Below, piece by piece: positions 38,472 to 50,389 of a stretch of DNA of 64,000 nucleotides. The position numbers and the translations under genes are program-made. Each line of letters starts with the position of its first letter. Position 1 is the stretch's first letter. Source of the DNA: Xenorhabdus miraniensis (GTDB taxonomy: Bacteria; Pseudomonadota; Gammaproteobacteria; Enterobacterales; Enterobacteriaceae); contig NZ_NITZ01000004.1 of assembly GCF_002632615.1 (NCBI RefSeq), positions 124,001 through 188,000 of the forward strand, given 5' to 3'. The notes under the pieces were generated by a model. That model was not told where the DNA came from and searched no databases. It saw nothing but the letters and a program-made list of their open reading frames with translations.

Positions 38472-39850
38472 TCCCACTGACACTCCGGCAATTGGCACAA
38501 ATAACAGGTGGAATGCTGTATCAGGTTACTGAACAGCAGGCAACCGATGTCAAGATTCATGCTGTGGAAACCGATAGCCGCAAAATTGTACGTGGTGGTT
38601 TGTTCATTGCTTTAAAAGGCGAGAAATTTGACGCTCACGATTTCGTTGCTGATGTAGCTCAATTCGGCGTAGGGGCGTTGCTGGTCAATCGTCGCTTTGA
38701 TATTGACTGTCCTCAGGTGATTGTCGAAGACACACGCTTGGCGATGGGCAAACTGGCGGGCTGGGTTCGTCAACAAAGCAAAGCGCGGGTCGTAGCCCTG
38801 ACAGGTTCGTCGGGCAAAACATCCGTTAAGGAAATGACAGCAGCGATTTTGCGACAATGCGGAAATACCCTTTATACAACGGGTAACTTCAATAATGACA
38901 TTGGGGTGCCATTGACTTTATTCCGGCTCACCGATGAACACCAATTTGCCGTGATTGAACTGGGTGCTAACCATACCGGCGAAATTGCCTATACCACTGA
39001 GATGACGCGCCCTGAAAGTGCCCTGGTGAATAATCTGTTTTCTGCCCATCTGGAAGGTTTTGGTTCTTTGGAAGGGGTTGCAAAGGCAAAAGGTGAAATC
39101 TTTGAAGGCCTTGCTCCAACCGGAACAGCCATTATCAATCTGGATAGCCATGATTGGGAAAACTGGCAACACAGCATTAATGATCAGCAGACAGTATGGC
39201 GTTTCTCTGCTTCATCAATGGCAGGGGCTGACTTTTACGCAACGGATATTTCTGAACAGCCACTGGCAACATATTTTTGCCTTCATACCCCAATCGGCAA
39301 GACTGAACTGACATTGCCATTACCGGGGAAACACAATATTGCCAATGCACTGGCAGCCAGTGCTCTCGCCATTTCTGTTGGCGCATCTCTGGAGGATATT
39401 CGTGTCGGGTTATCAGGACTAAAAGCAGTTTCAGGTCGTTTATTCCCCATTCATCTTACAGAGGGGAAAGTAGTGTTGGATGACACCTATAACGCTAATC
39501 CCGGTTCAATGATTGCAGCAGCGAATGTGTTGTCGCAGATGCCTGATTATCGGGTCATGGTTGTCGGCGATATGGGAGAACTGGGAGAACAGGCGGTTCA
39601 GTGCCACCATGAAGTGGGAGAGGCCATAGCCTCTTCAAATATAAATAAAGTATTCAGTGTAGGGGTTCTTAGTACCCATATTAGTGACGCGAGTGGTCGA
39701 GGGCAGCATTTCGCGAACAAGGCTGATTTAGTTGCAGCGCTGCTTTCTTTACTGGAACAACACGAAATGATTTCCATATTAATTAAAGGTTCACGCAGTG
39801 CCGCAATGGAAGAGGTAGTGAACTCACTGAAGGAGAACTTCCAATGTTAG
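38468..39850 (+). CDS. murF: UDP-MurNAc-pentapeptide synthetase MurF
   Basis: MurF adds D-Ala-D-Ala to complete the cytoplasmic pentapeptide precursor, using the dipeptide made by DdlB. The 460-residue protein carries the ATP-binding [11 protein letters not shown] motif near 112 and the Mur-ligase [10 protein letters not shown] segment, and [12 protein letters not shown] near 337, all family-typical. It overlaps murE by four bases and mraY by seven bases, as expected in this tightly packed operon. Confidence 0.97.
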   Translation: MIPLTLRQLAQITGGMLYQVTEQQATDVKIHAVETDSRKIVRGGLFIALKGEKFDAHDFVADVAQFGVGALLVNRRFDIDCPQVIVEDTRLAMGKLAGWVRQQSKARVVALTGSSGKTSVKEMTAAILRQCGNTLYTTGNFNNDIGVPLTLFRLTDEHQFAVIELGANHTGEIAYTTEMTRPESALVNNLFSAHLEGFGSLEGVAKAKGEIFEGLAPTGTAIINLDSHDWENWQHSINDQQTVWRFSASSMAGADFYATDISEQPLATYFCLHTPIGKTELTLPLPGKHNIANALAASALAISVGASLEDIRVGLSGLKAVSGRLFPIHLTEGKVVLDDTYNANPGSMIAAANVLSQMPDYRVMVVGDMGELGEQAVQCHHEVGEAIASSNINKVFSVGVLSTHISDASGRGQHFANKADLVAALLSLLEQHEMISILIKGSRSAAMEEVVNSLKENFQC

Positions 39851-40926
39851 TTTGGCTGGCCGAATATTTAGTTAAATATCACTCAGGCTTTAACGTCTTT
39901 TCTTATCTGACGTTCAGAGCCATTGTTGGCTTGCTGACAGCATTATTCATTGCGTTATGGATGGGGCCAACCCTGATTGCTTATCTGCAAAAGCTACAGA
40001 TTGGTCAGGTTGTGCGTAATGATGGCCCGGAATCCCACTTCAGTAAACGTGGAACACCAACGATGGGCGGCTTGCTGATTTTGTTCTCCATCGCTATCTC
40101 TGTTTTGTTATGGGCGCGTTTAGATAACCCTTATGTCTGGTGTGTACTGGTTGTGTTACTGGGCTATGGCATTGTTGGGTTTGTAGACGACTATCGTAAA
40201 GTGGTTCGCAAAGATACCAAGGGGTTAATTGCCCGTTGGAAATATTTCTGGCAATCCGTTTTAGCTTTGGGTGTGGCGTTTGCCATGTATAGCATCGGCA
40301 AAGATACGCCAGCAACGCAATTGGTCGTGCCATTCTTCAAGGAAGTCATGCCACAACTGGGATTGCTTTACATTTTGTTGAGCTATTTCGTGATAGTAGG
40401 CACCAGTAATGCGGTGAACCTGACTGATGGATTGGATGGTCTGGCTATCATGCCAACGGTGCTGGTTGCAGCCGGTTTCGCTTTGGTGGCATGGGCAACG
40501 GGTAACGTGAACTTTGCCAACTATCTGCATATACCTTACTTAAGTCACGCAGGCGAATTAGTGATTGTCTGTACCGCGATAGTGGGAGCCGGATTGGGCT
40601 TCTTGTGGTTCAACACCTACCCGGCGCAAGTGTTCATGGGAGATGTGGGTTCGCTGGCTTTGGGCGGAGCGTTGGGCACTATTGCGGTATTGCTGCGTCA
40701 GGAGTTCCTGTTGGTCATCATGGGGGGCGTATTTGTGGTGGAAACGCTCTCTGTCATTTTGCAGGTTGGCTCATTTAAGTTGCGTGGACAGCGCATTTTC
40801 CGCATGGCACCGATTCACCATCATTATGAATTGAAAGGCTGGCCAGAGCCGCGCGTTATCGTGCGTTTCTGGATTATTTCCTTGATGTTAGTACTGATTG
40901 GTCTGGCAACCCTTAAGGTACGTTAA
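39844..40926 (+). CDS. mraY: phospho-MurNAc-pentapeptide translocase MraY
   Basis: MraY transfers phospho-MurNAc-pentapeptide to undecaprenyl phosphate, forming lipid I at the inner membrane. It is a polytopic protein with about ten membrane segments and 360 residues, as in E. coli. The catalytic aspartates lie in GFVDDYRKV (near 115) and [10 protein letters not shown] (near 195), and the [13 protein letters not shown] loop is conserved. The start overlaps murF by seven bases. Confidence 0.97.
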   Translation: MLVWLAEYLVKYHSGFNVFSYLTFRAIVGLLTALFIALWMGPTLIAYLQKLQIGQVVRNDGPESHFSKRGTPTMGGLLILFSIAISVLLWARLDNPYVWCVLVVLLGYGIVGFVDDYRKVVRKDTKGLIARWKYFWQSVLALGVAFAMYSIGKDTPATQLVVPFFKEVMPQLGLLYILLSYFVIVGTSNAVNLTDGLDGLAIMPTVLVAAGFALVAWATGNVNFANYLHIPYLSHAGELVIVCTAIVGAGLGFLWFNTYPAQVFMGDVGSLALGGALGTIAVLLRQEFLLVIMGGVFVVETLSVILQVGSFKLRGQRIFRMAPIHHHYELKGWPEPRVIVRFWIISLMLVLIGLATLKVR

Positions 40927-40928
40927 TC

Positions 40929-42254
40929 ATGGCTAAGTTATTCATGACTGAATACAGAGGTAAAAAAGTCGTCATTGTCGGGTTAGGGCTGACAGGCCTT
41001 TCCTGTGTTGACTTTTTTATCACACGGGGTGTGACTCCGCGTGTAATGGATACCCGTATCGTACCACCGGGCAGCGATAAGCTGCCTGATGATGTTGAAT
41101 GCCACACTGGCAGTTTAAATAAACAATGGCTGCTTGATGCTGACTTGATCGTTGCCAGTCCGGGAATCGCGTTGGCAACGCCTGAATTGCAGGCCGCAGC
41201 TGATGCTGGTGTTGAAATTGTTGGAGACATTGAGCTGTTTTGCCGTGAAGCCATAGCACCGATTGTTGCCATTACGGGCTCAAACGGAAAAAGCACAGTG
41301 ACTACTCTGGTTGGTGAGATGGCAAAAGAAGCCGGGTGGCAGGTTGGTGTAGGGGGAAACATTGGTATCCCTGCTCTGGAATTACTGAAAAAACCTTGCC
41401 AGCTGTATGTATTGGAGCTTTCCAGCTTCCAGCTTGAAACGACTTACAGCCTGAAAGCCGCCGCCGCGACTGTACTGAATGTCACCGAAGACCATATGGT
41501 GCGCTATCCAAAAGGATTGTCACAGTATCGAGCGGCGAAATTGCGAATTTACGATCAGGCAAAAGTCTGTGTAGTGAATGAACAAGATGTTTTGACGTTG
41601 CCAGAGGCTGGCAAAGATAGCCGTTGTACCAGCTTTGGTGTGGACTGCGGGGATTATCAACTTGATAGTGCACATCAACAATTGGTGGTCAATCAGTCTC
41701 CCGTGTTGTCAACCCGTGAAATGCAGTTGGCTGGGCAACATAACTACACGAATGGGCTGGCGGCATTAGCTTTGGCGGATGCTGTCGGTATTCCTCGTGC
41801 GGCCAGCCTTCAGGCATTGCGGACTTACTCTGGGTTAGATCACCGTTTTCAGGTGATTCATATGAGAAATGGTGTTCGCTGGGTAAATGACTCTAAAGCA
41901 ACCAATGTTGGCAGCACCCAAGCGGCACTCAGCGGATTGAGTTTGGAAGGTACGCTTTATCTTTTATTGGGCGGCGATGGAAAAGCGGCAGACTTTACTC
42001 TGCTGAAACCTTATATCGCAGGAAATAATATTCGTCTTTACTGTTTTGGCCGTGATGGGGATCAACTGGCGCAATTGCGTCCTGAAATCTCAATACTGAC
42101 AGAAACAATGGAACAGGCGATGAGAGAAATTGCATCTAAGTTAGTTGTTGGCGATATGGTTCTGCTGTCACCCGCTTGCGCGAGTTTCGATCAGTTCAAT
42201 GGTTTTGAACATCGTGGTCATGAATTTGCCCGTTTGGCAGAGGAGTTAGGCTGA
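40929..42254 (+). CDS. murD: UDP-MurNAc-L-Ala:D-Glu ligase MurD
   Basis: MurD adds D-glutamate to UDP-MurNAc-L-alanine. The 441-residue protein matches E. coli MurD (438), with a Rossmann-type N-terminal domain ([11 protein letters not shown]), the ATP-binding [13 protein letters not shown] near 115, [10 protein letters not shown] and [11 protein letters not shown] near 320. One residue is odd: the conserved DHMDR motif is DHMVR (41491-41505), replacing the second aspartate with valine. Other Mur ligases in the window keep it. The start ATG at 40929 has three to four residues more than E. coli. It overlaps ftsW by one base. Confidence 0.96.
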   Translation: MAKLFMTEYRGKKVVIVGLGLTGLSCVDFFITRGVTPRVMDTRIVPPGSDKLPDDVECHTGSLNKQWLLDADLIVASPGIALATPELQAAADAGVEIVGDIELFCREAIAPIVAITGSNGKSTVTTLVGEMAKEAGWQVGVGGNIGIPALELLKKPCQLYVLELSSFQLETTYSLKAAAATVLNVTEDHMVRYPKGLSQYRAAKLRIYDQAKVCVVNEQDVLTLPEAGKDSRCTSFGVDCGDYQLDSAHQQLVVNQSPVLSTREMQLAGQHNYTNGLAALALADAVGIPRAASLQALRTYSGLDHRFQVIHMRNGVRWVNDSKATNVGSTQAALSGLSLEGTLYLLLGGDGKAADFTLLKPYIAGNNIRLYCFGRDGDQLAQLRPEISILTETMEQAMREIASKLVVGDMVLLSPACASFDQFNGFEHRGHEFARLAEELG

Positions 42255-43447
42255 TGACCATTCCAGGCCTTGGTAAATTTAAAAATTGGTTGGCGGGAAA
42301 TGTGGAAGCAGATACCACAGATATCGTCATGTATGATCGTACCCTGGTCTGGATGATATTGGGGCTGGCTGTTATCGGCTTTATCATGGTGACATCAGCC
42401 TCAATGCCAGTTGGTCAGCGTCTCGCTAAAGATCCCTTTATCTTCGCGCAACGCGATGCGATTTATTTGTTACTGTGCTTTTTATTATCCCTGGTCACGC
42501 TGCGCATTCCGATGGGTTTCTGGTTGCGTTACAGCAATGTCATGTTGCTATGCACAATTATGATGTTGGTTGTGGTGCTATTTGTCGGTAGCTCGGTCAA
42601 TGGTGCGTCACGCTGGGTGGCAATTGGCCCGCTGCGTATTCAACCTGCCGAATTATCGAAACTATCGCTCTTTTGCTACCTCTCCAGTTATCTGGTCAGA
42701 AAGGTTGAGGAAGTAAGAAACAATTTCTGGGGGTTCTGCAAGCCAATGGGCGTCATGATTGCATTGGCGATTTTGCTGTTGGCACAGCCGGATTTAGGCA
42801 CAGTGATTGTGTTGTTTGTTACAACATTAGCGCTGCTGTTTCTGGCAGGGGCAAAATTATGGCAGTTCCTTGCCATTATTGGCTGTGGAATATTTGCCGT
42901 ATGCGTGCTGATTGTTGCTGAACCTTATCGTATGCGCAGGGTAACTTCTTTTCTGAATCCGTGGGAAGATCCGTTCGGCAGTGGTTATCAGTTAACCCAG
43001 TCACTAATGGCATTTGGTCGTGGAAGTTTCTTCGGGCAAGGGTTGGGAAATTCAGTCCAAAAATTGGAATACCTGCCAGAAGCCCATACTGACTTTATTT
43101 TCTCCATTCTGGCCGAAGAATTAGGTTATTTCGGTGTGGTTTTAGTGTTGGCAATGGTATTCTTCGTCGCTTTCCGCGCAATGATGATTGGTCGCAGGGC
43201 ATTGCAGCTTAATCAACGGTTTTCAGGCTTTTTGGCTTGCGCAATCGGCGTATGGTTCAGCTTTCAGGCATTCATCAATGTTGGCGCAGCGGCAGGTATG
43301 CTGCCAACGAAAGGATTAACATTACCTCTAGTGAGTTACGGTGGTTCGAGTCTGATTGTCATGTCGACAGCTATCGTCTTGTTATTGCGAATTGATTATG
43401 AAGTGCGCCTGACAAAAGCACAGGCATTCGTAAGGAGCCCCAAATGA
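42254..43447 (+). CDS. ftsW: septal peptidoglycan glycosyltransferase FtsW
   Basis: FtsW is the SEDS-family polymerase that builds septal glycan strands together with FtsI. The 397-residue protein has about ten membrane segments and the SEDS signatures SSVNGASRW (near 117), AQPDLGT (near 178) and [17 protein letters not shown] with the catalytic-region aspartate (near 280), and [13 protein letters not shown] at the C-terminus. Its N-terminus is shorter than in E. coli (414). It overlaps murG by four bases. Confidence 0.96.
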   Translation: MTIPGLGKFKNWLAGNVEADTTDIVMYDRTLVWMILGLAVIGFIMVTSASMPVGQRLAKDPFIFAQRDAIYLLLCFLLSLVTLRIPMGFWLRYSNVMLLCTIMMLVVVLFVGSSVNGASRWVAIGPLRIQPAELSKLSLFCYLSSYLVRKVEEVRNNFWGFCKPMGVMIALAILLLAQPDLGTVIVLFVTTLALLFLAGAKLWQFLAIIGCGIFAVCVLIVAEPYRMRRVTSFLNPWEDPFGSGYQLTQSLMAFGRGSFFGQGLGNSVQKLEYLPEAHTDFIFSILAEELGYFGVVLVLAMVFFVAFRAMMIGRRALQLNQRFSGFLACAIGVWFSFQAFINVGAAAGMLPTKGLTLPLVSYGGSSLIVMSTAIVLLLRIDYEVRLTKAQAFVRSPK

Positions 43448-44529
43448 GTGGCAAAAACCGGCGTTTAATGGTGATGGCAGGTGGTACAGGCGGTCATGTG
43501 TTTCCGGGACTGGCTGTTGCCCACCATTTAAAAGAGCAAGGGTGGGATATTCGCTGGTTGGGAACGGCTGATCGCATGGAAGCTGATTTGGTTCCAAAAC
43601 ATGGCATTGATATTGAATTTATTCAAATCTCAGGATTGCGGGGCAAGGGAATCAAAGCACTACTGGCAGCCCCCATCAGAATTTTTAAAGCGATTCGGCA
43701 GGCAAAAGCGATTATGCGTCGTTACCAGCCGGACGTTGTACTGGGAATGGGAGGCTATGTCTCTGGCCCTGGTGGAATAGCCGCATGGTTATGTGGCATT
43801 CCCGTTGTTCTGCATGAACAAAACGGCATCGCAGGGCTGACTAATCGATGGTTAGCTAAAATTGCCAAAACGGTTTTACAGGCATTTCCGGGAGCCTTTT
43901 CTAAAGCGCCGGTTGTTGGTAACCCTGTACGGGAAGATGTACTGGCATTGCCCCTGCCTGCACAACGTTTGGTTGGGCGTGAAGGCCCCGTTCGGGTGCT
44001 GATTGTGGGTGGTAGCCAAGGCGCGAGAATTCTGAACCAGACTATGCCAGAAGTAGCCGCTCGCTTGGGCGATAAAGTCACATTATGGCATCAGGCTGGT
44101 AAGGGCGCACAGGAAGAAACACAGAAAAAATATGAAAATTTGGTTAAGTCTGAATTCAAAGTGACTGAATTTATTGATGATATGGCGCAGGCTTATGCGT
44201 GGGCAGATGTTGTGGTGTGTCGTTCAGGTGCTTTGACGGTTAGCGAAATCTCTGCCGCGGGCTTGCCTGCCATTTTTGTTCCATTCCAGCATAAAGATCG
44301 CCAGCAATATTGGAATGCCTTGCCATTGGAGAAAGTAGGGGCTGCAAAGATACTCGAACAGCCGGAGTTTACGGTCAATGCGGTGGCAGAATTGTTAACT
44401 CAGTGGCAACGCCCACAATTACTGGAAATGGCAGAAAAAGCGCGCTCAGTGGCTATCATTAATGCAACCGAACGGGTGTCAGCAGCGCTGATCGATGCTG
44501 TTGAAAATCATTCAGGCCGTTCTAAATAG
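43444..44529 (+). CDS. murG: lipid II synthase MurG
   Basis: MurG, at the inner face of the membrane, transfers GlcNAc from UDP-GlcNAc to lipid I to make lipid II. The N-terminal [17 protein letters not shown] motif binds the phosphate of lipid I, and the C-terminal domain has [11 protein letters not shown] and the nucleotide-binding [10 protein letters not shown] segment near 260. Length is 361 residues (E. coli 355). It overlaps ftsW by four bases. Confidence 0.97.
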   Translation: MSGKNRRLMVMAGGTGGHVFPGLAVAHHLKEQGWDIRWLGTADRMEADLVPKHGIDIEFIQISGLRGKGIKALLAAPIRIFKAIRQAKAIMRRYQPDVVLGMGGYVSGPGGIAAWLCGIPVVLHEQNGIAGLTNRWLAKIAKTVLQAFPGAFSKAPVVGNPVREDVLALPLPAQRLVGREGPVRVLIVGGSQGARILNQTMPEVAARLGDKVTLWHQAGKGAQEETQKKYENLVKSEFKVTEFIDDMAQAYAWADVVVCRSGALTVSEISAAGLPAIFVPFQHKDRQQYWNALPLEKVGAAKILEQPEFTVNAVAELLTQWQRPQLLEMAEKARSVAIINATERVSAALIDAVENHSGRSK

Positions 44530-44565
44530 AACGGTGAAGTAAACATAACGAGTGAAGATTAAAAC

Positions 44566-46041
44566 GTGAATACACAACAATTGGCGAAATTAAGAGCTTC
44601 AGTGCCTGAAATGAGAAAAGTCAGGCATATCCACTTTGTTGGCATAGGGGGTGCTGGCATGGGTGGTATCGCCGAGGTGTTGGCTAATGAAGGTTATCAG
44701 ATAAGTGGTTCTGATCTGGCGCCCAATCCTGTCACACAACAACTGATTGCACTGGGCGTAACTATTTATTTTAATCACCGCCCGGAAAACGTGCGGGATG
44801 CCAGTGTCGTCGTTGCATCCACAGCTATTCCTGCGGATAACCCAGAAATTATTGCGGCTCGTGAAGCGCGCATTCCAGTGATTCGCCGCGCCGAAATGCT
44901 GGCAGAGCTGATGCGTTACCGTCATGGCATTGCCATTGCAGGAACGCATGGAAAAACGACTACAACAGCCATGATTGCAGGTATTTATGCACAAGCGGGT
45001 CTTGATCCAACCTTTGTTAATGGTGGATTAGTGAAGGCCGCAGGCACACATGCCCGTTTAGGTAGCAGTCGTTACCTGATTGCAGAAGCTGATGAAAGTG
45101 ATGCGTCATTTTTACACTTGCAACCCATGATGGCAGTGGTCACCAATATCGAAGCAGACCATATGGATACCTATCAGGGAGACTTCGAAAATCTGAAACA
45201 GACGTTTGTTAATTTCCTGCATAATCTGCCGTTTTATGGTCGGGCGGTGATGTGCATTGATGATCCTGTTGTAAAAGAACTCATTCCCCGGATTGGGCGT
45301 TATATCACAACCTACGGTTTTAGCGAGGAAGCGGACGTTCGTATTACTCACTATGAGCAGAAGGGAGCACAGGGATTCTTCACTATCAGCCGGCATGATT
45401 TGCCAGATCTGCATGTGGTGTTAAATGCACCGGGGTGTCACAACGCGTTGAATGCGACGGCTGCTGTAGCTGTAGCAACAGAAGAGGGCATCAATGATGC
45501 TGCTATTTTGGCGTCACTGGCAGAGTTTCAGGGAACCGGGCGTCGATTTGATTTTCTTGGAGAGTTTTCCCTCAAGCATATCAATGGGAAAGAAGGCAGT
45601 GTGATGTTGGTGGATGATTATGGTCATCATCCAACTGAAGTTGACGCTACGATTAAAGCTGCACGGGCTGGTTGGACGGATAAACGTATAGTGATGGTAT
45701 TCCAGCCACATCGTTATTCAAGAACTCGTGATTTATATGATGATTTTGCCAATGTTCTGAATCAGGTAGATGTTTTATTAATGCTGGATGTATATGCAGC
45801 AGGTGAAACGCCTATTCCTGGGGCGGATAGCCGTTCGTTATGCCGTACTATCCGTAGCCGTGGAAAATTGGATCCGATTTTCGTGTCAGAACCTGAGCAA
45901 ATTTCAGTTATGCTGTCACAATTAATAGAAAACAATGACTTAGTATTAGTACAGGGTGCCGGTAATATCGGTAAAATAGCGCGCAATCTGGCTGAAACAA
46001 AATTACAGCCATCTTTTAATGAGGGAGAACATCATGGTTGA
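44566..46041 (+). CDS. murC: UDP-MurNAc:L-alanine ligase MurC
   Basis: MurC adds L-alanine to UDP-MurNAc. The 491-residue protein is E. coli length, with the nucleotide-binding [14 protein letters not shown] at the N-terminus, ATP-binding [11 protein letters not shown] near 127, and the [11 protein letters not shown] segment with the conserved second aspartate intact. The start codon is GTG, followed by the conserved NTQQLAKLR. It overlaps ddlB by eight bases. Confidence 0.97.
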   Translation: MNTQQLAKLRASVPEMRKVRHIHFVGIGGAGMGGIAEVLANEGYQISGSDLAPNPVTQQLIALGVTIYFNHRPENVRDASVVVASTAIPADNPEIIAAREARIPVIRRAEMLAELMRYRHGIAIAGTHGKTTTTAMIAGIYAQAGLDPTFVNGGLVKAAGTHARLGSSRYLIAEADESDASFLHLQPMMAVVTNIEADHMDTYQGDFENLKQTFVNFLHNLPFYGRAVMCIDDPVVKELIPRIGRYITTYGFSEEADVRITHYEQKGAQGFFTISRHDLPDLHVVLNAPGCHNALNATAAVAVATEEGINDAAILASLAEFQGTGRRFDFLGEFSLKHINGKEGSVMLVDDYGHHPTEVDATIKAARAGWTDKRIVMVFQPHRYSRTRDLYDDFANVLNQVDVLLMLDVYAAGETPIPGADSRSLCRTIRSRGKLDPIFVSEPEQISVMLSQLIENNDLVLVQGAGNIGKIARNLAETKLQPSFNEGEHHG

Positions 46042-46954
46042 TAAAGTCGCCGTTCTGTTAGGTGGAACATCTGCTGAACGTGAGGTATCACTGCTATCAG
46101 GACACGCTGTTGTGGCAGGGCTGAAAGAAGCCGGTATTGACGCCCACTCAGTTGATACAAAAGACTTTGATGTGCTTAAACTCAAGGAAGAAGGATTCAG
46201 TAAAGTTTTTATCGCGCTACATGGTCGTGGTGGTGAAGATGGCACCCTGCAAGGTTTGTTGGAGTTTTTACAACTTCCTTATACCGGCAGTGGTGTTATG
46301 GCCTCTGCCTTGTCAATGGACAAACTGCGCACAAAACATCTATGGCAAGGGGCAAAACTGCCGGTTTCTCCTTATGTCGCAATTAATGCTCAAAAATTTG
46401 AACAAGTTAATGATTTTCAACTCAAAGAGTATGTTCAAGAATTAGGCCTGCCATTAATGGTTAAACCTAATCTGGAAGGTTCCAGTGTAGGGATGACTAA
46501 AGTGAATGACTATTCCGAATTGCGTGGCGCATTGGAATTGGCATTTCAGTACGACACGAATGTGTTGGTTGAGAAATGGTTGTTTGGGCCTGAATATACC
46601 GTGGGTTTTTTGGGGAATGACGCGCTTCCTTCTATCCGTATCCAAGTTCCGGATGTGTTTTATGACTACGATGCGAAATATATTTCCAACGAAACAAAAT
46701 ACTTCTGCCCAAGCGGCTTAAGTGCGGAAAAAGAGCTGGAGTTGACGGATATCGCCTCAAGGGCTTACAAAGCATTGGGATGTAGTGGTTGGGGACGAAT
46801 CGATATTATGGACGATGGCAATGGTAACTTTTACCTGTTGGAAGCGAATACTTCCCCGGGCATGACCAGCCATAGTCTGGTACCCATTGCTGCGCGTCAG
46901 GCAGGACTCAATTTTTCTCAACTCGTAGCGAGAATTTTGGAATTGGCTGATTGA
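46034..46954 (+). CDS. ddlB: D-alanine-D-alanine ligase DdlB
   Basis: DdlB makes the D-Ala-D-Ala dipeptide used by MurF. ATG 46034 ([20 protein letters not shown]) is chosen because GAGGGA lies upstream and the result aligns with E. coli DdlB (306 residues in both); the earlier ATG at 46019 is rejected. ATP-grasp features are visible: [16 protein letters not shown], a [10 protein letters not shown] segment, GWGRIDIM and the [18 protein letters not shown]-terminal motif. The residue pattern near the active site is that of D-Ala, not D-lactate, ligases. Confidence 0.95.
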   Translation: MVDKVAVLLGGTSAEREVSLLSGHAVVAGLKEAGIDAHSVDTKDFDVLKLKEEGFSKVFIALHGRGGEDGTLQGLLEFLQLPYTGSGVMASALSMDKLRTKHLWQGAKLPVSPYVAINAQKFEQVNDFQLKEYVQELGLPLMVKPNLEGSSVGMTKVNDYSELRGALELAFQYDTNVLVEKWLFGPEYTVGFLGNDALPSIRIQVPDVFYDYDAKYISNETKYFCPSGLSAEKELELTDIASRAYKALGCSGWGRIDIMDDGNGNFYLLEANTSPGMTSHSLVPIAARQAGLNFSQLVARILELAD

Positions 46955-46955
46955 T

Positions 46956-47771
46956 ATGTCACAGGCAGCCCGGAATTTCCGGGAGCGGGAGAGCGAAGCT
47001 CAGAGAGCTCGTCCCAGTAATGGTTATTATCTGGTAGGGATTATCTTCTTCCTGATGGTGATTGGTATCATCATATGGGGAGGCTGGATGACCTTGGACT
47101 GGATGAAGGATTCGAACAGATTACCGCTCTCAAAACTGGTGTTGACTGGTGAACGCCATTACACCACGAATGATGATGTCAGGCAGGCTATTTTGTCTTT
47201 GGGGGCACCCAAGACATTTATGACTCAGGATGTCAACGTCATTCAAGAAAAGATTGAACAACTGCCATGGATTCGGCAGGTCACTGTACGTAAACAATGG
47301 CCTGATGAACTGAAAATACATCTGGTAGAATACGTTCCTTATGCGCGCTGGAATGACACCCAAATGCTGGATGCAGAAAGCCGGGTATTCAGCTTGCCGA
47401 TGGAACGCAGTGCAAACGGGCAATACCCGATGCTACAGGGGCCAGAAGGCAGAGAAAAAGACGTATTGGATGAATACCGTATAATGGCGGCTTTGCTTGA
47501 AGGACACCAAATCAAATTGAAAACGGTGATCATGACAGCACGCAACTCCTGGCAGTTGATATTGGATAACGGTATCCGATTGGAGTTAGGAAATCGAGAT
47601 AAAATGGAGCGAATGAAACGTTTTGTTGAACTTTATCCTGTGTTGCTGAAAAACACGGAAAAGCGCGTGGACTATGTTGACTTACGTTATGACAGCGGTG
47701 CTGCGGTAGGTTGGGCTCCTTTATTAACTGATACGCCGGTTTCAATGAACGGGCAAGAAAACAAACAGTGA
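46956..47771 (+). CDS. ftsQ: cell division protein FtsQ
   Basis: FtsQ is a bitopic inner membrane protein that scaffolds the divisome through FtsL and FtsB. After a charged cytoplasmic tail it has one membrane segment (about 26-50), then the POTRA domain ([20 protein letters not shown] near 62) and the FtsQ beta domain ([22 protein letters not shown] near 110). Length is 271 residues (E. coli 276). The [16 protein letters not shown] segment near the C-terminus, part of the FtsB-binding face, is conserved. Confidence 0.96.
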   Translation: MSQAARNFRERESEAQRARPSNGYYLVGIIFFLMVIGIIIWGGWMTLDWMKDSNRLPLSKLVLTGERHYTTNDDVRQAILSLGAPKTFMTQDVNVIQEKIEQLPWIRQVTVRKQWPDELKIHLVEYVPYARWNDTQMLDAESRVFSLPMERSANGQYPMLQGPEGREKDVLDEYRIMAALLEGHQIKLKTVIMTARNSWQLILDNGIRLELGNRDKMERMKRFVELYPVLLKNTEKRVDYVDLRYDSGAAVGWAPLLTDTPVSMNGQENKQ

Positions 47772-47803
47772 CTGGTAATAATACAGAAACAGGCAGAATA
47801 ACG

Positions 47804-49060
47804 ATGATCAAATCAACGGACAGAAAATTGGTAGTTGGTCTTGAAATCGGGACAGCAAAAGTATCTGCCCTGGTTGGTGAAATTCTGCCCGATGGTATGG
47901 TTAATATTATCGGAGTAGGAAGTTGCCCATCTCGCGGCATGGATAAAGGCGGTGTCAACGATCTTGAGTCGGTCGTTAAATGCGTACAGCGAGCCATTGA
48001 TCAGGCTGAACTTATGGCAGATTGCCAAATCTCTTCAGTCTATCTGGCGCTTTCCGGCAAACATATCAGTTGCCAAAACGAAATTGGCATGGTGCCGATT
48101 TCGGATGAAGAAGTTACACAGGATGATGTGGACAGCGTTGTGCATACGGCCAAATCGGTTCGTGTTCGTGATGAACACCGTATTCTGCATGTGATCCCAC
48201 AGGAATATGCGATTGACTATCAGGAAGGGATCAAAAATCCAGTCGGGCTATCCGGTGTGCGTATGCAGGCAAAAGTCCACTTGATTACCTGCCATAACGA
48301 CATGGCGAAGAATATTGTAAAAGCTGTTGAACGTTGTGGTCTGAAAGTTGACCAACTTATTTTTGCCGGACTGGCAGCAAGTTATGCTGTGTTAACGGAA
48401 GATGAGCGTGAATTGGGAGTGTGTGTCGTTGATATTGGCGGCGGCACGATGGATATCGCTGTATACACTGGCGGTGCATTGCGTCATACCAAGGTTATTC
48501 CTTACGCAGGCAATGTGGTGACCAGTGATATCGCCTATGCGTTTGGTACTCCCCCAAGTGATGCGGAAACCATCAAGGTTCGCCATGGCTGCGCGTTGGG
48601 TTCAATAGTCAGCAAGGATGAGAGTGTAGAAGTCCCAAGTGTGGGAGGTCGTCCTCCCCGTAGTTTGCAACGTCAGACATTGTCTGAGGTAATAGAGCCT
48701 CGTTATACCGAACTGCTGAATTTAGTAAACGATGAAATCTTGCGATTGCAGGAGCAATTACGTCAGCAGGGCGTAAAACACCACCTGGCAGCAGGGATTG
48801 TCCTGACAGGCGGAGGAGCCCAGATTGATGGTCTTGCCGATTGTGCTCAGCGGGTATTCCATACCCAAGTGCGCATTGGCCGTCCCCTGAACATCACTGG
48901 GTTGACAGATTATGTGCAGGAGCCTTGCTACTCAACAGCAGTTGGGCTTCTGCATTATGGCAAAGAATCTCACCTTGGGGGAGATTCTGATGCCGATAAA
49001 AGAACGTCAGTGAGCGGCTGGTTTAAGAAAGTCAGTAACTGGCTGAGAAAAGAATTTTGA
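47804..49060 (+). CDS. ftsA: cell division protein FtsA
   Basis: FtsA is an actin-like ATPase that tethers FtsZ to the membrane. ATG 47804 (MIKSTDRKLVVGLEIGTAKV) matches the E. coli start. The upstream in-frame ATG at 47768 overlaps ftsQ and is rejected. Actin-family phosphate loops LEIGTAKV (near 14) and VDIGGGTMDIAVY (near 208) and the FtsA-specific 1C domain are present. The C-terminal membrane-targeting helix (VSGWFKKVSNWLRKEF) is amphipathic and positively charged. Length is 418 residues (E. coli 420). Confidence 0.97.
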   Translation: MIKSTDRKLVVGLEIGTAKVSALVGEILPDGMVNIIGVGSCPSRGMDKGGVNDLESVVKCVQRAIDQAELMADCQISSVYLALSGKHISCQNEIGMVPISDEEVTQDDVDSVVHTAKSVRVRDEHRILHVIPQEYAIDYQEGIKNPVGLSGVRMQAKVHLITCHNDMAKNIVKAVERCGLKVDQLIFAGLAASYAVLTEDERELGVCVVDIGGGTMDIAVYTGGALRHTKVIPYAGNVVTSDIAYAFGTPPSDAETIKVRHGCALGSIVSKDESVEVPSVGGRPPRSLQRQTLSEVIEPRYTELLNLVNDEILRLQEQLRQQGVKHHLAAGIVLTGGGAQIDGLADCAQRVFHTQVRIGRPLNITGLTDYVQEPCYSTAVGLLHYGKESHLGGDSDADKRTSVSGWFKKVSNWLRKEF

Positions 49061-49126
49061 TTTTTTATACAGAGGCTACGACAATGTCGCCGGCCTTGAT
49101 ATAAAGGCACAAAACGGAGAGAAATT

Positions 49127-50290
49127 ATGTTTGAACCACTGGAATTAACCAACGACGCGGTGATTAAAGTCATCGGCGTCGGCGGCGGCGGCGGTAATGC
49201 TGTAGAGCACATGGTGCGTGAGCGTATTGAAGGTGTAGACTTCTTTGCGGTTAACACTGATGCTCAGGCGCTGCGTAAGACGGCTGTTGGTCAGACTATC
49301 CAGATTGGCAACGGCATTACGAAAGGATTGGGTGCTGGAGCAAACCCTGAGGTTGGCCGTACTGCTGCGGAAGAAGATCGCGAATCATTGCGTACCGCAC
49401 TGGAAGGTGCTGACATGGTATTCATCGCCGCAGGCATGGGGGGGGGTACAGGAACCGGGGCGGCCCCTGTTGTGGCCGAAATTGCTAAAGAACTCGGCAT
49501 CCTGACTGTTGCTGTTGTCACTAAGCCATTTAATTTTGAAGGCAAAAAACGTATGGCCTTCGCGGAACAAGGGATCACTGAACTGTCCAAACATGTGGAT
49601 TCATTGATTACCATTCCAAATGATAAGTTACTGAAAGTTCTGGGTCGCGGTATTTCCCTGTTGGATGCGTTCGGTGCAGCCAATGACGTTCTGAAAGGAG
49701 CGGTACAGGGTATTGCCGAGCTGATTACCCGCCCGGGACTGATGAACGTTGACTTTGCCGACGTTCGTACCGTGATGTCTGAAATGGGTTACGCCATGAT
49801 GGGATCTGGTATTGCACAAGGTGAAGATCGAGCGGAAGAAGCAGCAGAGATGGCTATCTCCAGCCCATTGCTGGAAGATATTGATCTTTCTGGTGCACGC
49901 GGCGTTCTGGTTAACATTACTGCGGGCTTTGACCTGCGACTGGATGAATTTGAAACGGTGGGTAACACAATCCGTGCATTTGCTTCTGATAATGCAACGG
50001 TAGTTATCGGTACGTCACTGGATCCAGATATGAACGATGAGTTGCGCGTTACTGTCGTGGCTACCGGTATCGGAATGGATAAACGTCCAGAAATTACGCT
50101 GGTGACCAACAACAAAGCGCCTCAGGCAAACACGATGGATCGCCGTTACCAGCAGATGCCTGGTGGCATTCCTTCGTTGTCTGATGAGAACAAACCGGCA
50201 GCTAAAGTCGTTAATGACCAGAGTACGCATACAAGCAAGGAGCCTGATTATCTGGACATTCCTGCATTTTTACGCAAGCAGGCTGATTGA
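49127..50290 (+). CDS. ftsZ: cell division protein FtsZ
   Basis: FtsZ is the tubulin-like GTPase that forms the Z ring. The GTP-binding tubulin signature [10 protein letters not shown] is near residue 105, and the synergy loop ([15 protein letters not shown]) supplies the catalytic aspartates near 210. A variable linker is followed by the conserved C-terminal peptide [14 protein letters not shown], which binds FtsA, ZipA and other partners. Length is 387 residues (E. coli 383). GAGAG lies just before the ATG. Confidence 0.98.
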   Translation: MFEPLELTNDAVIKVIGVGGGGGNAVEHMVRERIEGVDFFAVNTDAQALRKTAVGQTIQIGNGITKGLGAGANPEVGRTAAEEDRESLRTALEGADMVFIAAGMGGGTGTGAAPVVAEIAKELGILTVAVVTKPFNFEGKKRMAFAEQGITELSKHVDSLITIPNDKLLKVLGRGISLLDAFGAANDVLKGAVQGIAELITRPGLMNVDFADVRTVMSEMGYAMMGSGIAQGEDRAEEAAEMAISSPLLEDIDLSGARGVLVNITAGFDLRLDEFETVGNTIRAFASDNATVVIGTSLDPDMNDELRVTVVATGIGMDKRPEITLVTNNKAPQANTMDRRYQQMPGGIPSLSDENKPAAKVVNDQSTHTSKEPDYLDIPAFLRKQAD

Positions 50291-50389
50291 TTGCTAAAAA
50301 ATTGGTTTCTCCGCTTTTTGTGCTAAACTATCCTGCCAGTCATGCTTTATAGTGATTGGCGGGATAAGTAACATTGCGAGATATAAATG

